A stretch of DNA of 64,000 nucleotides, taken from an uncultured Eubacteriales bacterium. Lineage in GTDB: Bacteria > Bacillota > Clostridia > Lachnospirales > Lachnospiraceae. Within the stretch, counting starts at the first letter, position 1, and each line of letters begins with the position of its first letter. The translations under genes and the position numbers were made by a program. Of the stretch, positions 34,394 to 42,357 are shown one piece after another. A model generated the notes under the pieces. It was not told the origin of the DNA. It saw only the letters and a program-made list of their open reading frames with translations, and made no database searches. The stretch covers positions 1 through 64,000 of the forward strand of contig CASDTX010000040.1 in NCBI GenBank assembly GCA_949283695.1, in the 5' to 3' direction.

Positions 34394-35515
34394 ATGAGAG
34401 GACGAATGAGAAGGCTGGCGGCTATGAGTATGGCGCTTGTGCTGTCTGCAGGCATGACATCGAATGTGAATGCTGTTACGATTGACGATGCGGAAAAGAA
34501 GGCGGATCAGCTGGAAGAAGAAAAGAAGGCAGCTGAGGAAGAAAAGAACGAACTTTCGGAGAAGCTGGACGAGATCATCCAGGAGATGGAGGATACGCAG
34601 AAGAAGCTTACAGAGAAGGAAGAAGAAGTCGTAGCAGTGGAAGACGAACTGATCCAGGCGAGGATTGATGCCAACGATCAGTATGAGAGCATGAAGATCC
34701 GCATTAAGTTCATGTATGAGGGCGGGAACACCCAGTTTATGGAAATGCTCTTTGAGAGTGAAAGTATGGGTGACTTTCTTAACAAAGCCGAGTATGTTTC
34801 CAGGATTTCTGAATATGATAGAAATGAGCTCATCCGTTATCAGGATACTGTGAAACAGGTGGAGGATAAGGAAAAGCAGGTTCAGGCAGAATATGAAGAA
34901 CTGAACGATCTTCAGGGACAGCTTGTGGCTCAGCAGGATGAGGTGGAGTCACTCATAGACAGTAATGAGGCAAAGCTGGCTGATATTCAGTCCCAGATTA
35001 AGGAGAATGAGGAGACACTGCAGACGCTCAAAGAAGAGGCTGAGAAGGCGGAGAGGATCCGGCAGGAACAGCTTCAGAGTCAAGGCAGCGGTTCTTCTTT
35101 TACAACCCCGAATACCGGCAATGTGGTCAGCGGAAACGGGTATTTCACGCATCCGTGTCCGGGCTATCAGTACCAGTCCAGTTATTTTGGGGAAATTCGT
35201 GAATTCGAGGTGGGCGGCCATAAAGGGCATGACTATGCGGCTGCCACCGGAACACCGACATATGCGGCAGCGGCAGGGTATGTGGTGACTGCGGGATACA
35301 GTCCGAGTGCAGGCAACTGGGTCGTCATCGATCACGGCAACGGGCTGACGACAAAGTACATGCATCACAGTGCACTGTGCGTGACGCAGGGGCAGACGGT
35401 TGAGAAGGGACAGCAGATCGGATATGTGGGAAGCACCGGTCAGTCAACGGGGCCCCATCTTCATTTCCAGGTTGAGGAATACGGCGTGCCGGTGAATCCG
35501 GACAAATATCTGTAG
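34394..35515 (+). CDS. M23-domain murein hydrolase or activator, PcsB/EnvC-like
   Basis: 373 aa. A signal peptide (about 1-27, cleavage near VNA) is followed by a long charged coiled coil (about 30-225), a Ser/Gly-rich linker and a C-terminal LytM/M23 domain (about 255-373). The zinc ligands are intact: HKGHDYA and PHLHFQVE, so it could be an active endopeptidase rather than only an activator. Coiled coil plus LytM and the location right after ftsEX make it the probable FtsEX-controlled hydrolase. A terminator follows. Confidence 0.92.
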   Translation: MRGRMRRLAAMSMALVLSAGMTSNVNAVTIDDAEKKADQLEEEKKAAEEEKNELSEKLDEIIQEMEDTQKKLTEKEEEVVAVEDELIQARIDANDQYESMKIRIKFMYEGGNTQFMEMLFESESMGDFLNKAEYVSRISEYDRNELIRYQDTVKQVEDKEKQVQAEYEELNDLQGQLVAQQDEVESLIDSNEAKLADIQSQIKENEETLQTLKEEAEKAERIRQEQLQSQGSGSSFTTPNTGNVVSGNGYFTHPCPGYQYQSSYFGEIREFEVGGHKGHDYAAATGTPTYAAAAGYVVTAGYSPSAGNWVVIDHGNGLTTKYMHHSALCVTQGQTVEKGQQIGYVGSTGQSTGPHLHFQVEEYGVPVNPDKYL

Positions 35516-35559
35516 ATACATAGCAGTCTTGCAGCGGAGGGCTGTGTTCAGTGAGGGAG

Positions 35560-35591
35560 GACAAAGCAGAAAGGTTTCTGCTTTGTCTTTT
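35560..35591 (+). terminator. Terminator after the FtsEX-hydrolase cluster
   Basis: GACAAAGCAGA (35560-35570) pairs with TCTGCTTTGTC (35577-35587), followed by TTTTCTG. It separates the M23 gene from ctpA. Confidence 0.75.
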
Positions 35592-35670
35592 CTGAATTCA
35601 GGAGGATTCCGGCGAGGACAGACGGGCTTGTGGCTGGTAATTTAGCAGAGAAAGAGGAATAGAAACAGAT

Positions 35671-37029
35671 ATGGAAAGACAGACAGAATATAGAACGGGA
35701 AGCGGAATAGAAAGTGACACAGAGCGCAGGGCGGGAAGCGGACCAGGTGACCAGGTGATACAGACAGAGGATCGGGCCGGCGGCAGTGATGCGGGACAGT
35801 CTCATTCCAAGGCCGGCGGCAGGAATAAGATGGGCAGAAGAAGAGGGTTCGGCAAGGGCTATCTGGCCGGACTTCTGACTGCGGTTTTGATTCTGGGAGT
35901 TGTCTGGGGAGTCAGCGGCCTGATTCATCAGATTAAGGGAGGAGACTTCGCGTCTGGGGAGATTTCCCGGGAAGATGTGGAGAAGAAATTGGATCAGATC
36001 AATGCCTTGATCGAGCATTTATACCTCTACGAAGATGAGATTGACGAAGATACCCTGATCAATGGGATCTATTCGGGATATGCAGAAGCACTGGGGGATC
36101 CATATACAGAGTATTACGGGGAAGAAGAGACGGCTGCGCTCTTTGAGTCCACCAGCGGAGAATTCTCGGGCATCGGCGCGACGATGTCCAAGAGTCTGGA
36201 CGACGGGGCAGTCACGATTGTGAATGTCTATCCGGATTCTCCGGCTGATAAGGCCGGACTGAAAGAGGGAGATATCTTAACCGAAGTGGATGGAACATCT
36301 GCGGAAGGTCAGGATCTCGAAACGGTTGTTTCCTGGATTAAGGGGGAGAAAGGAACGGATGTTGAACTGACCGTACTGCGGGACGGGGAAACGATCGAGA
36401 CAACCGCGACCCGAGATCTGATCCAGGTCCAGACCGTGGATTACGAGATGAAGGAGAACCAGATCGGATATATCGCGGTAAGCGAGTTCGATCAGGTGAC
36501 GTACGAGCAGTTTCAGACAGCGCTTGAAGATCTGGAAGCGCAGGGAATGCAGGGACTTGTGATCGATCTGCGGTCCAATCCGGGCGGAAGCCTGTCCACG
36601 GTTACGGATATGCTGAAACTCCTTTTGCCGGAGGGAACCATCGTCTCGACGAAAGATAAGTATGGGAACACAGAGGAGATCACCTGTGACGGATCGAAGA
36701 TGTTCACCAAACCCCTGGCAGTACTCGTCAACCAGTACAGTGCCAGCGCCTCCGAGATCTTCAGCGGAGCGATTCAGGATTATGGCATCGGGAAAATCGT
36801 GGGAGTGACCACTTATGGCAAAGGCGTTGTACAGCAGATCGTCGATCTGGGAGACGGCACCTGCCTGAAAGTAACGATAGCTGAGTACTATACGCCCAGC
36901 GGCCGGAGCATCAACGGGGAAGGCGTTGTGCCGGATGTGGAAGTGGAATATGAATATCACGCTGAGGATCCGACAGCAGATAATCAGCTGGAAAAGGCAT
37001 TGGAAGTAGTAGCAGAAGAGATAGAATAA
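35671..37029 (+). CDS. ctpA: S41 carboxy-terminal processing protease
   Basis: 452 aa. A hydrophilic N-terminal tail (about 1-55) precedes one membrane anchor (about 62-85), a PDZ domain (about 150-240; GIGATMSKS, PADKAGLKEGDIL) and the S41 protease core. Catalytic Ser lies in NQYSASASEIFSG and Lys in TYGKGVVQQ. It cuts C-terminal parts of exported proteins; next to an FtsEX hydrolase it may trim envelope or spore proteins. The start at 35671 has only a distant purine stretch; ATG 35830 just before the membrane anchor is an alternative that removes the Gly/Ser-rich tail. Confidence 0.93.
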   Translation: MERQTEYRTGSGIESDTERRAGSGPGDQVIQTEDRAGGSDAGQSHSKAGGRNKMGRRRGFGKGYLAGLLTAVLILGVVWGVSGLIHQIKGGDFASGEISREDVEKKLDQINALIEHLYLYEDEIDEDTLINGIYSGYAEALGDPYTEYYGEEETAALFESTSGEFSGIGATMSKSLDDGAVTIVNVYPDSPADKAGLKEGDILTEVDGTSAEGQDLETVVSWIKGEKGTDVELTVLRDGETIETTATRDLIQVQTVDYEMKENQIGYIAVSEFDQVTYEQFQTALEDLEAQGMQGLVIDLRSNPGGSLSTVTDMLKLLLPEGTIVSTKDKYGNTEEITCDGSKMFTKPLAVLVNQYSASASEIFSGAIQDYGIGKIVGVTTYGKGVVQQIVDLGDGTCLKVTIAEYYTPSGRSINGEGVVPDVEVEYEYHAEDPTADNQLEKALEVVAEEIE

Positions 37030-37102
37030 AAGACCGTATGACGCCTGATACACAGATGTTAATATTGTATCTGAAAAAATACAATTTCAAAGAAAAATAT
37101 TC
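37030..37102. other. Gap before the T-box transcript
   Basis: Short A/T-rich spacer between ctpA and the promoter of the aspS leader. No terminator is obvious and no gene is seen. Confidence 0.4.
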
Positions 37103-37131
37103 TTGCAAATTAGATTATGAGATGCTATTAT
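37103..37131 (+). promoter_or_regulatory. Promoter of the T-box/aspS-gatCAB transcript
   Basis: TTGCAA (37103-37108), 17-bp spacer, TATTAT (37126-37131). Transcription would begin near 37138. Confidence 0.65.
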
Positions 37132-37159
37132 TGGAAACATATTTTAACAGGTTAAAGCG

Positions 37160-37420
37160 TTAAAATAGACAAAGGCAATGAACAAGACTCTGGTCTTCAG
37201 AAACTGACAGGAAGCAGGCGTCACCGACTGAGAGCGCCGGACAGCGGAGGAGGCTGAGGGAACACTTGGGAGCTGACCGTCTGAACTGAAGTAGGGCGGT
37301 ACGGAAGAGCAGCCGTTATCTGCAAAGAGTGGAACTTTACTATGAGTTCAATGCGGGTGGTACCGCGGATTTTATCTTGATAATTTCCGTCCCGGGATAC
37401 AATTGTATCCCGGGACTTTT
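37160..37420 (+). promoter_or_regulatory. T-box riboswitch controlling aspS-gatCAB
   Basis: The T-box sequence GCGGGTGGTACCGCG (37353-37367) is near-consensus and would form the antiterminator that binds the tRNA acceptor end. It is followed by a terminator with a perfect 12-bp stem (37389-37400 with 37405-37416), an AATT loop and TTTT. A long Stem I region runs from about 37160 to 37290. In its 3' strand the sequence GGGAACAC (37258-37265) is the likely specifier: AAC (37261-37263) is an Asn codon and GAA (37260-37262), shifted one base, is a Glu codon. Both fit the genes controlled. Confidence 0.92.
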
Positions 37421-37459
37421 CTATGTTCCGGGATGCTGGATCTGAAAGGAGAAAGAATA

Positions 37460-38812
37460 ATGGAACTGGTAAAAGGCGTAAGAAAAACAGAAACTCTGGA
37501 ACTTGAGGAACTTCTCACAGGAGAAATGAACGGGAAACGCGTGAAAGTCAGCGGCGCGGTGCATACGGTCCGGGATATGGGAAATGTGGCCTTTGTCATC
37601 CTCCGCAAGCGAGGAGGCATTCTGCAGTGTGTCTGTGAAAAAGGGGTCCTGGTTCAGATCAAAGGCCGTGGAACCGCAGGCCTGAAGGATGTAAAAGAGG
37701 AGGCCGCGGCAGAAGTCGCCGGCATCGTGACACCGTCTGAGAAAGCGCCCCATGGGATCGAGATCCGGCTGGAAGAGATCCGGATCTTAAGCGAACCGGC
37801 TGCACCGGCCCCGCTGCCTGTCTCGAAATGGAAGATGAACACCTCCCTGGAAGCAAAGCTGAACTACCGTCCGATTTCACTCCGCAATGTCCGGGAACGG
37901 GCGAAATTCAGACTTCAGGAAGGCCTTGTGAGAGGCTTCCGGGAATTTCTGTACGGAGAAGGATTTACGGAGATTCACACGCCGAAGATTGGCGCCAAGA
38001 GTGCAGAAGGCGGAGCGAACCTGTTCCGGCTGGAATACTTCCATCATCCGGCGGTTCTGCAGCAGAGTCCGCAGTTTTATAAGCAGATGATGGTCGGCGT
38101 GTTCGAGCGTGTGTTTGAGACAGCGCCTGTATTCCGCGCAGAGAAGCATAACACGAAACGCCACCTGAATGAATATACGAGCCTTGATTTTGAGATGGGC
38201 TATATCAGTGGATTTGAGGACTTGATGGCCATGGAGACAGGCTACCTTCAGTACACGATGAAGCTGCTGGAGAAGGAGTACGGCAGAGAACGGAAGACAC
38301 TGGGGATTGAGCTCCCCAGGACAGATGAGATCCCGGCGGTACGGTTCGATGAGATCAAGCGGCTGGTGTCTGAGACTTACGGAAGGAAGATCCGCAGCCC
38401 TTATGACCTGGAGCCGGAAGAGGAAGTACTGATCAGCAGATATGCGAAAGAGAAATGGGATGCAGATTTCGTATTCGTCACCCACTATCCATCTAAGAAA
38501 CGTCCGTTCTATGCCATGGACGATCCGGAAGACCCCACATATACGTTAAGCTTTGACCTTTTATTCCGGGGCATGGAAGTGACCACCGGAGGACAGAGAA
38601 TTCATGATTATCATGAACTTCTGGCGAAAATGGAAAAGCGGGGGATGACAGCCGAAGGAATGGAGCAGTATCTGAGTGCATTCAAATACGGAATGCCCCC
38701 GCACGGCGGACTGGGGATCGGCCTGGAGCGGCTGACCATGAAGCTTGTCGGAGAGGACAATATCCGGGAGACAACGCTGTTCCCAAGAGATATGAGCAGG
38801 CTGGAGCCATAG
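37460..38812 (+). CDS. aspS: Aspartyl-tRNA synthetase, archaeal-type, probably non-discriminating
   Basis: 450 aa from ATG 37460 behind AAAGGAGAA; shorter than bacterial AspRS (about 590) and lacking its GAD insertion. N-terminal OB anticodon domain (about 10-110), then class II core with motif 2 [20 protein letters not shown] and motif 3 [12 protein letters not shown]. Archaeal-type AspRS paired with gatCAB usually charges both tRNA-Asp and tRNA-Asn; the amidotransferase then makes Asn-tRNA-Asn. First gene of the operon, controlled by the T-box. AsnRS is less likely because the [12 protein letters not shown] segment is AspRS-like. Confidence 0.9.
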   Translation: MELVKGVRKTETLELEELLTGEMNGKRVKVSGAVHTVRDMGNVAFVILRKRGGILQCVCEKGVLVQIKGRGTAGLKDVKEEAAAEVAGIVTPSEKAPHGIEIRLEEIRILSEPAAPAPLPVSKWKMNTSLEAKLNYRPISLRNVRERAKFRLQEGLVRGFREFLYGEGFTEIHTPKIGAKSAEGGANLFRLEYFHHPAVLQQSPQFYKQMMVGVFERVFETAPVFRAEKHNTKRHLNEYTSLDFEMGYISGFEDLMAMETGYLQYTMKLLEKEYGRERKTLGIELPRTDEIPAVRFDEIKRLVSETYGRKIRSPYDLEPEEEVLISRYAKEKWDADFVFVTHYPSKKRPFYAMDDPEDPTYTLSFDLLFRGMEVTTGGQRIHDYHELLAKMEKRGMTAEGMEQYLSAFKYGMPPHGGLGIGLERLTMKLVGEDNIRETTLFPRDMSRLEP

Positions 38813-38837
38813 GATGGCTGACGCGCAGAAGCAAGAG

Positions 38838-38965
38838 GCAGGGCAGAAGCGCGAAGCAGAGCAAACAATGCAGGGCAGAAGTGCGAAGCAGAGCAGACAA
38901 TGCAGGGCAGAAGTGCGAAGCAGAGCAAACAATGCAGGGCAGAAGCAAGAGACAGAGCGAACGAG
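38838..38965. repeat. 32-bp tandem repeat between aspS and gatC
   Basis: Units 38838-38869, 38870-38901 and 38902-38933 differ at only a few bases (pattern GCAGGGCAGAAGTGCGAAGC plus 12 more), and 38934-38965 is a decayed fourth unit. The period is not a multiple of three and the array is flanked by related GCAGAAGCAAGAG sequence. It lies in the transcribed spacer of the aspS-gatCAB operon, 26 bp before gatC, and looks like slippage expansion. A 99-codon frame through it has no ribosome site. Confidence 0.85.
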
Positions 38966-38991
38966 GCAGAATAGAAGGAGAGGAGCAGACG

Positions 38992-39285
38992 ATGGCAGAG
39001 AGAATCACAGATCAGACAATCGAATATGTGGGCATCCTGGCGAAACTGGAACTGTCGGACGAGGAAAAGGAAACCGCGAAAGCCGATATGGAGAAGATGC
39101 TGGATTATATTGATACTCTGAATGAGCTGGATACCTCCGGCGTGGAACCGATGATCCATGTATTTCCCGTAAATAATGTATTTCGGGAGGATGTTGTGAC
39201 GAACGGAGACCGCAGGGAAGAGACGCTGGCAAACGCACCTCAGAGGAAAGAGGACAGCTTTGAGGTGCCGCGTACAATCGGATGA
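38992..39285 (+). CDS. gatC: Amidotransferase subunit GatC
   Basis: 97 aa from ATG 38992, behind [25 protein letters not shown] (about 11-26) and the C-terminal [13 protein letters not shown] belt segment match GatC, which wraps between GatA and GatB and holds the complex together. Normal length. It is followed by gatA after 21 bp. Confidence 0.95.
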   Translation: MAERITDQTIEYVGILAKLELSDEEKETAKADMEKMLDYIDTLNELDTSGVEPMIHVFPVNNVFREDVVTNGDRREETLANAPQRKEDSFEVPRTIG

Positions 39286-39306
39286 CAGAGAGAAAGGCGG
39301 TGCGGT

Positions 39307-40818
39307 ATGAGTTTACTGGAACTTACAGCTTTTGAGCTGGGAAAGAAGATACAGGCCGGAGAGGCCACGGTGAGGGAGGCGGTCCGGGAATGTCTGGAGC
39401 AGGCGGATCGGATGGAGCCGGAACTCAATAGTTACGTGACTCTGGATGCGGAGGGGGCATATGCCCAGGCAGATGCGATCCAGAAGAAGATAGAGGAGGG
39501 AAGCCTGACAGGGCCCCTGGCGGGAGTGCCGGTGGCGGTGAAAGACAATCTCTGTATCAAGGGAGGCGTCACAACCTGTGCTTCTAAGATACTGACCGGA
39601 TTCCGCCCGGCGTACACGGCGGAGGCAGTTCAGCGGCTGATGGATGCCGGCATGGTGGTCCTGGGGAAGACGAACATGGATGAATTCGCTATGGGAAGTA
39701 CGACGGAGACGTCTTATTACGGCCCCACAAGGAACCCTCACAATGCGGCGCACGTACCCGGGGGCTCATCCGGCGGCTCCTGTGCGGCGGTGGCCGCGGG
39801 GGAATGCTTCGGCGCGTTGGGGTCAGATACCGGGGGATCGATCCGGCAGCCCAGTTCCTACTGCGGAGTGGTAGGGCTGAAGCCGACCTATGGAACGGTC
39901 TCACGGTACGGGCTTGTGGCTTACGGATCCTCTCTGGATCAGATCGGGCCGGTGACAAAGAATGTGTCCGACTGTGCGGCATTTCTGGAAGTGATCGCAG
40001 GCCACGATCCGAAAGACAGCACCTCCATGCAGAGGGCAGATTATGATTTCAGTTCTGCTCTGACAGACGATGTGAAAGGACTGAAAATCGGGATCCCCCG
40101 AGACTATATCGGAGAAGGACTGGATCCGGAGGTGCGGGACGCCGTGCTCGCAGCCGCGAATGTGCTTGCAGAGAGAGGAGCGTCTGTAGAGGAGTTTGAT
40201 CTGGGACTTGTGAAATACGCGGTTCCGGCTTACTATACTATTGCCTCGGCTGAAGCCAGCTCCAACCTGGAGCGGTTTGACGGTGTGAAATACGGCTACC
40301 GGGCATCAGAATACGAAGGCCTGCACAACATGTACAAGAAAACCAGATCCGAGGGATTCGGAGCAGAGGTGAAGCGGAGGATCATGCTGGGTTCCTTTGT
40401 CTTAAGCTCCGGCTACTACGACGCATATTATCTGAAAGCATTGCGCACCAAAGCACTGATCAAGCAGGAGTTTGACCGCGCGTTTGAGACATACGACCTG
40501 ATCCTGGGACCCGCGTCTCCTACGACAGCGCCGAAGCTGGGCGAGAGTCTGAGCGATCCGCTGAAGATGTATCTAAGTGATATCTATACCATTTCCGTGA
40601 ATCTGGCGGGCCTTCCGGGAATGAGTGTTCCTGTGAGCAGAGACAGTCAGGGGCTTCCCATCGGGATGCAGCTGATCGGAAGCGCATTTGAAGAGAAGAA
40701 AATGATCCGCGCCGCATACACTTACGAGTGTGTCACGGCAGGACAATACGAGGGGATCGCTCTGTCTGCGGCACAGGCGGCAGGAGTGGGAGCGGCAGCA
40801 GGAAAGGAGGCTGATTAG
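39307..40818 (+). CDS. gatA: Amidotransferase subunit GatA
   Basis: 503 aa, amidase-signature family. The catalytic Lys is in VPVAVKDNLCIKGG (about 74-87) and the Ser-cisSer pair in GGSSGGSCAAVAAGE and GSDTGGSIRQPSSYCG (about 152-190). It hydrolyses glutamine (or asparagine) and feeds ammonia to GatB to convert Asp-tRNA-Asn and Glu-tRNA-Gln. The gene ends 2 bp before gatB. Confidence 0.98.
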   Translation: MSLLELTAFELGKKIQAGEATVREAVRECLEQADRMEPELNSYVTLDAEGAYAQADAIQKKIEEGSLTGPLAGVPVAVKDNLCIKGGVTTCASKILTGFRPAYTAEAVQRLMDAGMVVLGKTNMDEFAMGSTTETSYYGPTRNPHNAAHVPGGSSGGSCAAVAAGECFGALGSDTGGSIRQPSSYCGVVGLKPTYGTVSRYGLVAYGSSLDQIGPVTKNVSDCAAFLEVIAGHDPKDSTSMQRADYDFSSALTDDVKGLKIGIPRDYIGEGLDPEVRDAVLAAANVLAERGASVEEFDLGLVKYAVPAYYTIASAEASSNLERFDGVKYGYRASEYEGLHNMYKKTRSEGFGAEVKRRIMLGSFVLSSGYYDAYYLKALRTKALIKQEFDRAFETYDLILGPASPTTAPKLGESLSDPLKMYLSDIYTISVNLAGLPGMSVPVSRDSQGLPIGMQLIGSAFEEKKMIRAAYTYECVTAGQYEGIALSAAQAAGVGAAAGKEAD

Positions 40819-40820
40819 TC

Positions 40821-42263
40821 ATGGCAAAGCAGTATGAGACCGTCATCGGACTGGAAGTTCACATTGAGCTGGCCACGAAGACCAAGATCTTCTGCGGCTG
40901 CAGTACGGAGTTCGGCGGGGAGCCCAACAGCCACACCTGCCCGGTATGTACCGGGATGCCGGGGACACTGCCGGTTCTCAACCGGCAGGTGGCCGAGTAT
41001 GCCATGGCTATCGGACTTGCCACAAACTGCAGAATTACGCAGGTCTGCCGTTTCGACCGGAAGAATTATTTCTACCCGGATAATCCGCAGAATTATCAGA
41101 TCTCTCAGCTCTATCTGCCCATTGCCCGTGACGGATGGGTGGAGATCGAAACCGGAGCGGGCAAGAAGAACGTACGGATCCATGAAATGCATATGGAAGA
41201 GGACGCAGGCAAGCTGATCCATGATGAATGGGACGATACGTCGCTGGTGGACTATAACCGAAGCGGAGTGCCGCTGGTGGAGATCGTGTCTGAGCCGGAT
41301 ATGCGTTCCGCGGAGGAGGTCATTGCTTACCTTGAGAAGCTGCGGATGATCGTTCAGTATCTGGGCGCGTCTGACTGTAAGCTGCAGGAAGGATCCATGC
41401 GCGCGGACGTGAACCTGTCTGTGCGGGAGGTCGGATCGGAAGTCTTCGGGACAAGGACAGAGATGAAGAACCTGAACTCTTTCAAAGCGATTACCCATGC
41501 CATCGAAGGAGAGCGCCAGAGACAGATTGAGCTTCTGGAAGCTGGGAAGAACGTCGTTCAGGAGACCCGGCGCTGGGATGACAATAAGGAGAGCTCTTAT
41601 GCGATGCGGTCCAAAGAAGACGCCAAAGATTACCGGTATTTTCCGGAACCGGACCTTGTGCCCATTGTGATCAGTGATGAATGGATCGCCCAGGTGAAGG
41701 CGAAGCAGCCGGAGCTGAGAGATGAGAAACTGGCACGCTATGAGGCGGAGTATGAGATCCCCCGTTATGATGCGGAGATCATTACAGAGTCCAGGCGGAC
41801 CGCAGAACTCTTTGAACAGGCCTGCGCTATCTGCGGCAAGCCAAAGAAGGTCTCCAACTGGATCATCGGAGAGACGTTCCGTCTGATGAAAGAACAGGGG
41901 ACAGAACCGGAAGAACTGAAGCTTTCGCCGGAACATCTGGCGAAGCTGATCGATCTGACAGATGCAGGGACAATCAGCGCCTCTGTGGCAAAGAAAGTAT
42001 TCGAGAAGATGTACACGGATGGGGTAGATCCCGAGTGTTATGTAGAGGAACAGGGACTGAAGAATATCAGTGACGAGGGCGCTCTCAGAGAGGCTGCAGA
42101 GAAAGTGCTGGCAGCGAATCCGCAGGCAGTGGAAGATTACAAAGGCGGTAAAGAGAAAGCATTCGGAGCACTGATGGGACAAACGATGCGGGCCATGAAA
42201 GGAAAAGCAGATCCGGCAGCTGTAAGGCAGCTGTTGGAAGAACTGCTGAAGGGAGCTTGCTAG
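40821..42263 (+). CDS. gatB: Amidotransferase subunit GatB
   Basis: 480 aa. The N-terminal kinase-like catalytic domain starts YETVIGLEVHIEL and carries the four-Cys zinc motif in CGCSTEF and CPVCTG. A helical and YqeY tail domain (about 300-478) binds tRNA. It phosphorylates the side-chain carboxylate of mischarged Asp or Glu and amidates it. Last gene of the T-box operon; a 74-bp palindrome begins 5 bp after its stop. Confidence 0.98.
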   Translation: MAKQYETVIGLEVHIELATKTKIFCGCSTEFGGEPNSHTCPVCTGMPGTLPVLNRQVAEYAMAIGLATNCRITQVCRFDRKNYFYPDNPQNYQISQLYLPIARDGWVEIETGAGKKNVRIHEMHMEEDAGKLIHDEWDDTSLVDYNRSGVPLVEIVSEPDMRSAEEVIAYLEKLRMIVQYLGASDCKLQEGSMRADVNLSVREVGSEVFGTRTEMKNLNSFKAITHAIEGERQRQIELLEAGKNVVQETRRWDDNKESSYAMRSKEDAKDYRYFPEPDLVPIVISDEWIAQVKAKQPELRDEKLARYEAEYEIPRYDAEIITESRRTAELFEQACAICGKPKKVSNWIIGETFRLMKEQGTEPEELKLSPEHLAKLIDLTDAGTISASVAKKVFEKMYTDGVDPECYVEEQGLKNISDEGALREAAEKVLAANPQAVEDYKGGKEKAFGALMGQTMRAMKGKADPAAVRQLLEELLKGAC

Positions 42264-42267
42264 AAAG

Positions 42268-42341
42268 AATGTGAACAAACTGTGAAGGGTGACAGGCACT
42301 TTTGCAAAAGTGCCTGTCACCCTTCACAGTTTGTTCACATT
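42268..42341. repeat. 74-bp perfect palindrome, family 1 copy C
   Basis: 37-bp arms centred between 42304 and 42305. The inner 70 bp are identical to copy A (22494-22563), 20 kb away. It lies between the convergent gatB and exporter permease gene (stop at 42358), again at a gene-end junction. Confidence 0.9.
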
Positions 42342-42357
42342 TTGATCTGGCTACTTT

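Noticed and set aside
38814-39113. 99-codon frame through the 32-bp repeats
   Set aside because: No ribosome site, Gln/Arg-rich translation caused by the repeats, and it overlaps gatC out of frame.
40815-42320. 501-codon minus-strand frame inside gatB that starts in the palindrome
   Set aside because: Shadow of gatB; the start falls inside a repeat and has no ribosome site.
22494-42341. Palindromes as CRISPR repeats or insertion sequences
   Set aside because: They are single, widely spaced, self-complementary and carry no spacers, no transposase and no visible target duplication within the window.
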